64,000 bases of DNA from Roseibacterium beibuensis (GTDB lineage: Bacteria; Pseudomonadota; Alphaproteobacteria; Rhodobacterales; Rhodobacteraceae), in contig NZ_BAABHW010000002.1 of NCBI RefSeq assembly GCF_039542305.1, forward strand, positions 496,001-560,000, written 5' to 3'. Positions 17,636 through 25,308 of the stretch are shown here, one piece after another (position 1 is the stretch's first letter; each line of letters opens with the position of its first letter). The notes under the pieces are model-generated. The model did no database searches. It was not told the origin of the DNA and saw only the letters and a list, made by a program, of their open reading frames with translations. The position numbers were made by a program, and so were the translations under genes.

Positions 17636-20050
17636 TTGTCCCTGCCCATCGACACCATCCTGCCAGAGCTGATCGCGGCGCTGGAGTCCCACGGGCGCGC
17701 CGTGTTGCAAGCGCCCCCCGGCGCCGGCAAGACGACGCGCGTACCGCTAGCTTTGCTGGCGGCTGGCGCGGTCGAGGGGCGCCTGGTGATGCTGGAGCCG
17801 CGCCGCCTGGCCGCCCGCGCCGCGGCGGAACGCATGGCCGAAACGCTTGGGGAGAGTGTCGGGCAAACCGTCGGCTACCGCATCCGGGGGGAGTCGCGCA
17901 TCTCCAAGGCCACGCGGATCGAGGTTGTCACCGAGGGCATCCTGACCCGGATGTTGCAGGACGACCCGGAATTGCCGGGCATCGGCACGGTGATTTTCGA
18001 CGAGTTCCACGAACGCTCGCTCAATGCCGATCTGGGCCTTGCCTTGGCATGGGAGGTGCGCGGCGCGCTTCGGCCGGACCTGCGCCTGTTGGTGATGTCG
18101 GCCACGCTTGACGCCGCGCCGGTGGCCGCGCTGTTGGACGATGCGCCGCTGATCTCGTCCGAGGGGCGCGCCTTCCCGGTCGAAACACGCTATCTCGACC
18201 GTCCCCTGCCGTCCGGCGCGCGGTGGGAGGTCGAACTGGCGCGGCTGATCGAGCAGGCGTTGTCGGATGCCCCCGGCGGCTGTCTGGCCTTCCTTCCCGG
18301 CGAAGGCGAAATCCGGCGCGTGGCCGCCCTGCTGAACGGGCGCCTGCCGGGCGATGTGCATCTGCGCCCCCTCTACGGCGCGCTCCCCTTCGCCGAGCAG
18401 CGCGCGGCCATCCGGCCCGAGGCGCAGGGCCGCAAGCTGGTGCTGGCGACCTCCATCGCCGAAACCTCCCTCACCATCGAGGATGTGCGCATCGTCGTCG
18501 ATGGGGGCCGGTCGCGTCGCGCACGGTTCGACCCGTCCAGCGGCATGTCGCGGCTGGTGACCGAACCCGTCAGCCGCGCCGAGGCCACGCAGCGCCGGGG
18601 CCGCGCGGGCCGGGTGGCCGAGGGGGTGTGTTACCGGCTTTGGACCAAGGGGCAGGAAGGGGCGCTGCCCGGCTTTCCCCCGGCCGAGATCGAATCCGCC
18701 GACCTCGCCAATCTCGCGCTGGAACTGGCCGCGTGGGGCGGGTCCGAGGGGTTGGCCTTTCTGACACAGCCGCCCGAAGGCGCGCTGTCCGAGGCCCGGA
18801 CGCTGCTGCGTGACCTCGGGGCACTGGATGAAGGGGGGCGGATCACCGAACACGGTCGCGCGCTCTTGCGCCTGCCGCTGCACCCGCGCCTTGGGCATCT
18901 TGTCCGGCTGGGCGGCCCCGGCGCGGCGCGGCTGGCCGCGCTCCTGTCCGAGCGGGACCCGTTGCGCGGGCGCGGCACCGACCTGGCCCTGCGCCTGCGG
19001 GCACTCGATGATCCTGCGGCGATGGGGGCTGATCGCGGGGTTGTCGCCCGCATCCGGCAAGAGGCGAGGCGCTTGGCCCGGTTCGAGGACGGGCCGCCCC
19101 TGTCGCCCGGCGCACAGGCCGCGCTGGCCTATCCCGACCGGGTTGGGCTGCGCCGCCCCGGGGATGCGCCGCGCTATGTCCTGTCCGGCGGCAAGGGGGC
19201 TGTTCTGCCCGATGGCGATGCGTTGGCAGGTCAGCGCCTGATCGTGGCAACCGACCTCGATGGCGACCGGCGCGAGGCGCGCATCCGTCAGGCCGCCGTT
19301 CTGTCCGAAGCCGAGTTGCGCGCGGTCCATGGGGACCGGATCGGGTGGGTCGAGACCTGCCACTGGTCCAGGCGCCACCGCCGGGTCGAGGCGCGGCGGC
19401 AGGAACGCTTCGGCGCGCTGGTTCTGGAGGATCGCGCGTGGAAGAACGCCCCGCCCGAGGCCGTGACCGACGCGCTGCTGGAGGGGATTCGCGACCTTGG
19501 CCTCGGCGCGCTTGGCTGGACGAAACAGGCGCGGCTTCTGCGTGCGCGGGTGCGGTTTTCGGGCGTCGCGGACCTGTCGGACTCAGCCCTTCTCGACCAC
19601 CTGCATGAATGGGCCGCGCCCTTTCTCGGCGGCATTCGCGATGCCGAAGGCCTGGCACGGTTCGACCCCCACGATGCCCTGTCGGCCTGGATCGGATGGG
19701 ACCGGATGGCCGAGGTGGACCGCCTCGCGCCGAAGGGCTGGACAACCCCGCTGGGGCGCGCGCTCGCCATCGACTACGGCGGAGAGGTGCCCGAGGTGGC
19801 CGTGCGCTTGCAGGAGGTCTTCGGCGTGACCGAGCATCCGACCGTGGGGCGTGACCGCCTGCCGGTGCGCCTGGTCCTGCTCTCGCCCGCGCAGCGCCCG
19901 GTGCAGGTCACGACCGATCTGCCGGGGTTCTGGGACGGCTCCTATGCCGATGTGCGCAAGGACATGCGCGCGCAATACCCCAAGCACCCCTGGCCCGAGG
20001 ACCCGCGCCGCGCCGAGGCGACCCTGCGCGCCAAGCCCCGCAAATCCTGA
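17636..20050 (+). CDS. hrpB: ATP-dependent helicase HrpB
   Basis: An 804-residue DEAH-box helicase. It begins with the family N-terminus SLPIDTILPEL, which requires a TTG start at 17636 since no ATG or GTG is nearby. Walker A is APPGAGKTT near residues 26-34, the Walker B variant is FDEFHERSLNADLGLAL, motif III is MSATLDA, and motif VI is QRRGRAGR. The long C-terminal HrpB-specific region follows. The cellular role of HrpB is not well established. It may be translated together with the DUF3108 gene immediately upstream. Confidence 0.94.
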   Translation: MSLPIDTILPELIAALESHGRAVLQAPPGAGKTTRVPLALLAAGAVEGRLVMLEPRRLAARAAAERMAETLGESVGQTVGYRIRGESRISKATRIEVVTEGILTRMLQDDPELPGIGTVIFDEFHERSLNADLGLALAWEVRGALRPDLRLLVMSATLDAAPVAALLDDAPLISSEGRAFPVETRYLDRPLPSGARWEVELARLIEQALSDAPGGCLAFLPGEGEIRRVAALLNGRLPGDVHLRPLYGALPFAEQRAAIRPEAQGRKLVLATSIAETSLTIEDVRIVVDGGRSRRARFDPSSGMSRLVTEPVSRAEATQRRGRAGRVAEGVCYRLWTKGQEGALPGFPPAEIESADLANLALELAAWGGSEGLAFLTQPPEGALSEARTLLRDLGALDEGGRITEHGRALLRLPLHPRLGHLVRLGGPGAARLAALLSERDPLRGRGTDLALRLRALDDPAAMGADRGVVARIRQEARRLARFEDGPPLSPGAQAALAYPDRVGLRRPGDAPRYVLSGGKGAVLPDGDALAGQRLIVATDLDGDRREARIRQAAVLSEAELRAVHGDRIGWVETCHWSRRHRRVEARRQERFGALVLEDRAWKNAPPEAVTDALLEGIRDLGLGALGWTKQARLLRARVRFSGVADLSDSALLDHLHEWAAPFLGGIRDAEGLARFDPHDALSAWIGWDRMAEVDRLAPKGWTTPLGRALAIDYGGEVPEVAVRLQEVFGVTEHPTVGRDRLPVRLVLLSPAQRPVQVTTDLPGFWDGSYADVRKDMRAQYPKHPWPEDPRRAEATLRAKPRKS

Positions 20051-20151
20051 TCTGTGGCCCGTATTTCGCACCTCCGCCGCGCGCCAGCGCGGCCACCGCC
20101 GTCGTGGGCGCAGGCCGCAGGCCGAGCCACGCGGCAGCGCCCCCGCCCGGC

Positions 20152-21240
20152 TCAGGCGGGGATGGCCGGGGACGGCGGGTCGGGCAGCCGCTCCCCCCGT
20201 GCAAGGGCCGTCGCACGCGCGGTCGGGTGCACGCATTCCGAGGGGTCCAGCCCGACAGGCCGCCGGTGACGCAGCAGGAAATACTTGCCCGCCCCCATGA
20301 AGGTCCCGATCGAGGGCGCGTCAGGGTCGGTTACGTAACGATGCCGCCAATGCACCGGCAGCGGCAGGCCGGCCGCCTCGGCCTCACCCAGCATCCAGAC
20401 CAGCGGAATGTTCGACAGGCCGCGCGCGGGCGACCATCCGTCGATCTGCCCGCCGACATCGCCATGCGTGCCGCGAAACCACATCTGTTGCACATGGCTT
20501 GGCGCCGGTTCGTCCGGCGGACAGGTCCACATGACCGGCGCGTAGACATCGCGCGTTTCCTCCAGCGCCAGCGCCTGCCGCGCGCACCGGACGGAGGGGC
20601 CCAGGATATGCGAATGGAACGGGTGCGGCATGGGCAGAAGCCGCCACAGGATCGGCCAGCGGATGCCAAGCGCGCGCACCGTGTCATAGACGCCGAGGAA
20701 ATCGACCGAGACCCTCTCGTGGCAGAGCGCCGCTTTCAGCGCCCGCGCCTCGGTGCATTCGGGCGCGTGGCGGTAGAAATCATAGACCCGGTCGAGCGTG
20801 TCTTCGTCCACCTGCGCGGGGCGCAGCAGGCCCATCTTGTCGATCAGCCCGGCCAGCGACCGCACCGCGTAGGCCCCGCGCGAGAACCCCATCAGGATGA
20901 TCCGATCGCCGGGGCGGTAATTGCGGGCGAGGAACAGGTAGGCCCGGCGGATCTGCCGGTTGATCCCGATCCCCGCAATCACCTCATGGGCGCGGCGGAC
21001 GCCCCGCCATTGGATGCCCGGCTCGTAATACACCGTGACATTCGCGTCGGAGGGCAGGTCGAGCAGCAAACGATAGGTCAGCCCGATATTCGTCTCCCAC
21101 CCCTTGCGGAGCGAGGACATCGTGCCATCGAGCAGGACCACGTGCGTCTGCGGCGGGCGCACCTGTGGCAGGCGCGGGGGCGCGTTGCGAAACCCGGCAA
21201 GCCGGGTCCATATGCCCCTACTCCGCCGCGATCTTCCCAT
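20152..21240 (-). CDS. DUF2235 family alpha/beta hydrolase
   Basis: A 362-residue protein of the DUF2235 family, which includes Tle1-type phospholipase effectors. The opening strand HVVLLDGT, the nucleophile elbow ILMGFSRGAYAVRSLAG with the serine in GFSRGA, and VDFLGVYDTV are all visible. The family's catalytic Asp and His probably lie in GTHGDVGGQ and further on. No signal peptide or secretion gene cluster accompanies it. The ATG at 21240 overlaps the preceding gene by 23 bases; an internal GTG near 21165 would start directly at the conserved region, so the start is uncertain. Co-transcribed with the CoxL-like gene. Confidence 0.75.
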   Translation of the reverse strand: MGRSRRSRGIWTRLAGFRNAPPRLPQVRPPQTHVVLLDGTMSSLRKGWETNIGLTYRLLLDLPSDANVTVYYEPGIQWRGVRRAHEVIAGIGINRQIRRAYLFLARNYRPGDRIILMGFSRGAYAVRSLAGLIDKMGLLRPAQVDEDTLDRVYDFYRHAPECTEARALKAALCHERVSVDFLGVYDTVRALGIRWPILWRLLPMPHPFHSHILGPSVRCARQALALEETRDVYAPVMWTCPPDEPAPSHVQQMWFRGTHGDVGGQIDGWSPARGLSNIPLVWMLGEAEAAGLPLPVHWRHRYVTDPDAPSIGTFMGAGKYFLLRHRRPVGLDPSECVHPTARATALARGERLPDPPSPAIPA

Positions 21241-23521
21241 CGGTCTGATCCTGCAACATCGCCCAGACGCGCGAGGGCGTGAAGGGCATGTCCACCTGCC
21301 GGACGCCAAGCGGCCAGAGCGCGTCCTGCACCGCGTTGGCGACGGCGGCGAGCGCCCCGACCGTGCCGGCCTCGCCACAGCCCTTCATGCCGAGCGGGTT
21401 CATGATCGAGGGGACCGGTTCGGTATGGAACGCGACGAAGGGCGTATCCTCGGCCCTTGGCATCCCGTAATCCATGAAGGTCGCGGTCAGAAGCTGGCCG
21501 TCCTCGTCGAACACCACGCGTTCCATGATCGCCTGCCCGATGCCTTGGGCCACGCCGCCATGGACCTGCCCCTCGGCCAGGCGCGGGTTCATCAGGTTGC
21601 CGAAATCATCGACCACCGTATAGCGTACCACGCGGGTGTCCCCGGTTTCGCGGTCGATCTCGACCTCGGCCACGTGGCACCCGTTGGGGTAGGACCGGCC
21701 CGGCAGTTCCTCGTGTCGGGTCGCGCTGCACAACTCGGCCTTGCCTGCCGCGCGGGCGCGGTCGGCCGCCTCAATCAGCGTCACGACCACGTTCGACCCC
21801 GGCGCGCGGAACACGCCCTCTTCCGCATCGAAACCGATCTCGCGCTGGTCCATATCATCAGCCAGGAATTCGGTCAGCCCACCGATCAGCGCGGTGCCGG
21901 CCGAGCGCATCGCCATGCCCTGCACCGTGACCGAACGTGACCCGCCCGTGCCACCGCCCGTGGCGATGCGGTCGCTGTCGCCCTGCACGATCTCGATCTT
22001 GTCGAGCGGCAGGCCCGTCTGATCGTGCAGCAGTTGAGCATAGACCGTCTCATGCCCCTGCCCGTTCGACTGGGTGCCGACATAGACGCGCGCGCCATCC
22101 TCGGTCAGCTCGATCGTCGCGGTCTCGTCCGGGTCGCCCAGGATCGACTCGATGTAATAGCAGACGCCGAGGCCCCGCAGCCGCCCCTGCCCGTAGGACC
22201 CGGCGCGGCGATCCTCGAACCCGTCCAGATCGGCCTCGATCACGGCACGGTCCAGCAGCTTGGGGAAATCGCCCACGTCGTACAGTTCGCCCGTGGCCGA
22301 GCGATAGGGGAACTGGTCGGGCTTGATGAAATTGCGGCGGCGCAGGTCCAGCGGGTCCAGGCCCAACTCGCGCGCGGCGTAGTCCATCGCGCGCTCCAGC
22401 GCGTAGATCGCCTCGGGGCGACCCGCGCCGCGATAGGCATCGACCTGCGTCGTGTTGGTGTAGATGCCGCGGTTGCGCATGAACACGGTCTGGATGTCGT
22501 AGGTGCCGGTCAGCACCTTCGAGAACAGCGAGGACTGGATGCCCTGCCCGAATTGCGAGTTGTAGGCCCCGAGGTTCGAGACGCTGTCCACGCGATAGGC
22601 GGTCAGCTTGTAATCCGCATCGAAGCCCAACTCGCAGGTCACATCCAGATCGCGGCCCGCGTTGTCCGACAGCATCGACTCGGTCCGTTCGGCCATCCAG
22701 TGCACGGGCTGGCCCAACTCGCGCGCGGCCAGCGAGACAAGGAACTGCTCGGGGTAGCCCATGGCCTTCATGCCGAACCCGCCGCCCACGTCGGGCGTGG
22801 TGACGTGGACGCGCTCGGCCTCCCAGCCAAACCACTTGGAAAGGTCCTTTTTCGGGCCCCAGACCCCCTGGCCGTTCAGGGCGAGGTGGATACGGTCACC
22901 CTCCATCTCGGCGTAGCAGCCACGCGGTTCGAGGCTGTTGACGATGATGCGGTTGTCATGGGTCGTCAGCGTCACGCGATGGGCCGAGGCCTCCAGCGCG
23001 GCCTCGGTCGCGTCGGCATCCCCGATGGCCCAGTCATAGGCGACGTTCTCGGGGGCCTCGGGGTGAATCGCGGGGCCGCCCGGTGCAAGGTCCAGCTTGA
23101 CCGGCAATTCGTCGATGTCGAACTCGATCAACTCGGCGGCATCGCGCGCCTCGGCCAGGGTCTCGGCCACGATGAAGGCCACGGGTTCACCGACAAAACG
23201 CACGCGCCCCTCGGCCAGGATCGTCCGGTCAGGCGCGGCGCCCTTGCTGCCATCCTGGTTCGCGACCGTCGAGAAGCGCATCGCGTTCTTCAGACCGTGC
23301 GCGGCCAGATCGGCGGCGGTGTAGACGGCCCGCACACCGGGCGCCTCGCGCGCGTCCGACACATCCAGCGTCGTGATGTCGCCATGGGCCTGCGTGCTGC
23401 GAAACACGAAGGACCGCAGCGCGCCTTCGGGGGCGTTGTCGTCGATATAGCGCCCCTTGCCGGTCAAGAACCGGGTATCTTCAAGCCGCGTCACCGGTTG
23501 GCTGCTGCCGAATTTCGTCAT
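21218..23521 (-). CDS. xanthine dehydrogenase family molybdopterin-binding subunit (form II CoxL-like)
   Basis: A 767-residue large subunit of the xanthine/CO dehydrogenase family that would hold a molybdenum-cytosine-dinucleotide cofactor. The active-site loop reads AYRGAGR, the form II version, not AYRCSFR of true CO dehydrogenase, so CO oxidation should not be assumed. Also visible are GGGFGMKA, GQGHETVYAQ and the C-terminal GMKGCGEAG, where the Glu is the conserved catalytic base. The FAD and iron-sulphur subunits normally encoded alongside are absent here, and its only operon partner is the overlapping DUF2235 gene. Confidence 0.88.
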   Translation of the reverse strand: MTKFGSSQPVTRLEDTRFLTGKGRYIDDNAPEGALRSFVFRSTQAHGDITTLDVSDAREAPGVRAVYTAADLAAHGLKNAMRFSTVANQDGSKGAAPDRTILAEGRVRFVGEPVAFIVAETLAEARDAAELIEFDIDELPVKLDLAPGGPAIHPEAPENVAYDWAIGDADATEAALEASAHRVTLTTHDNRIIVNSLEPRGCYAEMEGDRIHLALNGQGVWGPKKDLSKWFGWEAERVHVTTPDVGGGFGMKAMGYPEQFLVSLAARELGQPVHWMAERTESMLSDNAGRDLDVTCELGFDADYKLTAYRVDSVSNLGAYNSQFGQGIQSSLFSKVLTGTYDIQTVFMRNRGIYTNTTQVDAYRGAGRPEAIYALERAMDYAARELGLDPLDLRRRNFIKPDQFPYRSATGELYDVGDFPKLLDRAVIEADLDGFEDRRAGSYGQGRLRGLGVCYYIESILGDPDETATIELTEDGARVYVGTQSNGQGHETVYAQLLHDQTGLPLDKIEIVQGDSDRIATGGGTGGSRSVTVQGMAMRSAGTALIGGLTEFLADDMDQREIGFDAEEGVFRAPGSNVVVTLIEAADRARAAGKAELCSATRHEELPGRSYPNGCHVAEVEIDRETGDTRVVRYTVVDDFGNLMNPRLAEGQVHGGVAQGIGQAIMERVVFDEDGQLLTATFMDYGMPRAEDTPFVAFHTEPVPSIMNPLGMKGCGEAGTVGALAAVANAVQDALWPLGVRQVDMPFTPSRVWAMLQDQTDGKIAAE

Positions 23522-23607
23522 GCCTGTCGTCCCATGTCCACACGATCACCTTGGATCGGACAGTAGGGGCATGCGCGGCCCTGTCCAGAGGGCGCGCGAG
23601 GTCAGCG

Positions 23608-24747
23608 TCACGCCAGGCTGCGCACCGTGGCCATCCGCATCGCCCCGTAGCCGTTGAATCGCGTGATCGTCGCGGTGGAATAGGCCCCCATCCCGTGGAT
23701 CAGCAAATAGTCCCCCTCGGCCAGGTCACCGGGCAGGGCGACGGCGCCCGGAATGCGGTCGAGGCTGTCGCAGGTCGGCCCCCAGATCAGGCGCGGGACA
23801 GGCGCCGCGCAGCGCAGTTCGCCATCCGGGCCCATAACGCTCAGGCGGTCGGTCATGCCCATGACGGGTTGTTCCGCCAGCGCCCCGTAGATGCCATCGT
23901 TGAGGTAGACCATGCCGGGGCGCAGCGCCTTTACCCGCAGGGCAAGGCTGACCGCCTCGGCCACCATCGCGCGGCCCGGTTCGCAGACCAAGGCGGGGCG
24001 GGCATCGCCGAAGGCCCGCGTGACCGCGCGTCCGATGGCGTCGAAAATCGCCTCCAGCGGCGGCGTATCCGCCTGCATCCGGCGCGACGGGAATCCGCCG
24101 CCGACATTCAGACGGTCGAGGGTGACACCCGCCTTGCGTGCAATCTCGGCCGCAGCGTCGATATAGCTGACCCAAGCCTCGGGATCGGTGCACTGCGTGC
24201 CGGGATGGAAGGTGAGCGACGGGCGATACCCGGCCTTGGCCACGGCGCGGAGCAGATCGGTCGCGGCCTCGGGCGATGCGCCGAATTTCTCGCCGAAATC
24301 ATAGGCCGCGCCCGCGACCGGCAGTTTGAAGCGCACGGTCATCTCGGCACCGGGCTGGACGCCCTCCTCGACCAGCTTGGCGAATTCGCCCGCATCGTCG
24401 ATCGAGTAGGAGGTCACGCCCATGCCGATGGCTGCGTCGATCTCGGCGCAGGACCGCACGGGGTTGTTGTAATGCAGCGCCGCCTCCGGCGCGATGGACC
24501 GCACCAGCGCGATCTCGGCGGGCGAGGCCACGTCGAAGGCCGTGAGGCCCGCGCGGGCGAGGTTCTCGACCACCGGGCCTGCCGCGTTGGCCTTGACAGC
24601 GTAGGTGACGAGGCCGGGAAACCCGTCGAGGAACCGCCGCGCCGTCTGCGCCAGGATCTCGGGCGACAGGAACAGCACCGGGTCATCGGGCTGCTCGGCC
24701 ACGAGGTAAGACTTGGGCGTCATGTGGAAAGGGCGGGTGACGGTCAT
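23608..24747 (-). CDS. fold-III PLP decarboxylase (ornithine/lysine decarboxylase type)
   Basis: A 379-residue alanine-racemase-fold decarboxylase acting on a basic amino acid to give a polyamine. The PLP-binding lysine is K52 in TYAVKANA, the phosphate-binding glycine loop is NVGGGFPS, CEPGRAMV follows, and the eukaryote-type ornithine decarboxylase catalytic segment GPTCDSLD is intact with its Cys and Asp. Length equals the short bacterial ODC/LDC form. CAGGAGACG precedes the ATG. It is divergent from an Lrp/AsnC regulator 123 bases away, which may control it. Confidence 0.88.
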   Translation of the reverse strand: MTVTRPFHMTPKSYLVAEQPDDPVLFLSPEILAQTARRFLDGFPGLVTYAVKANAAGPVVENLARAGLTAFDVASPAEIALVRSIAPEAALHYNNPVRSCAEIDAAIGMGVTSYSIDDAGEFAKLVEEGVQPGAEMTVRFKLPVAGAAYDFGEKFGASPEAATDLLRAVAKAGYRPSLTFHPGTQCTDPEAWVSYIDAAAEIARKAGVTLDRLNVGGGFPSRRMQADTPPLEAIFDAIGRAVTRAFGDARPALVCEPGRAMVAEAVSLALRVKALRPGMVYLNDGIYGALAEQPVMGMTDRLSVMGPDGELRCAAPVPRLIWGPTCDSLDRIPGAVALPGDLAEGDYLLIHGMGAYSTATITRFNGYGAMRMATVRSLA

Positions 24748-24870
24748 TGCGCGTCTCCTGTTGGGCTGCTCGCAGGAAAAGGATGCCGCGCAAAACCGGC
24801 GGTTTCACTGGTCACTTTGAACGATTTGCGCAAAGGTGTTGGCAAAGTGACGAAATGACGGGCAATTCTG

Positions 24871-25305
24871 ATGATGGATGAGATCGACAGGGATATCCTG
24901 CGCCTGCTGGCGGGCGATGCGCGGATGTCCGTCGCGGTGATGGCGCGCAAGATGAAGGTGGCGCGTTCGACGCTTCAGGCGCGGCTGGAACGGCTGGAAA
25001 ACTCCGGCGTGATCGCGGGTTACACCCTCAAGCTGGGGGAAGCGGCGCGGGCGGGCCGTATCCGCGCCTCGGTCCTGTTGACCATCGAACCGCGCAGCCA
25101 GGCCGCCATCCTGTCCCGCTTGCGCGCGGTGGCCGAGGTCGAGCGCATTCACACCACCTCGGGCCGGGTGGATTTGCTGCTGGAGGTTGCCGCGCCGACC
25201 ACAAAGGCGCTTGATGCCGTGCTGGACCGGATCGGCGAGATCGACGGCGTGAAAAGCTCCGAAAGCCTGATCCACCTGACGACGAAACTGGACCGCGCGC
25301 TTTAG
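24871..25305 (+). CDS. Lrp/AsnC family transcriptional regulator
   Basis: A 144-residue regulator with an N-terminal winged helix-turn-helix (IDRDILRLLAGDARMSVAVM, then recognition helix near residues 33-47) and a C-terminal RAM domain that binds an amino acid and forms octamers (TTSGRVDLLLEV). Two tandem ATG codons (24871, 24874) are both possible starts. Its location, divergent from the ornithine/lysine decarboxylase, suggests it controls that gene in response to a basic amino acid; this is inference from neighbourhood. It converges on the selD fusion with four bases between stops. Confidence 0.88.
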   Translation: MMDEIDRDILRLLAGDARMSVAVMARKMKVARSTLQARLERLENSGVIAGYTLKLGEAARAGRIRASVLLTIEPRSQAAILSRLRAVAEVERIHTTSGRVDLLLEVAAPTTKALDAVLDRIGEIDGVKSSESLIHLTTKLDRAL

Positions 25306-25308
25306 GCG

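Noticed and set aside
21218..23521. A true aerobic CO dehydrogenase.
   Set aside because: The active-site loop is AYRGAGR (form II), not AYRCSFR, and CoxS/CoxM genes are missing.
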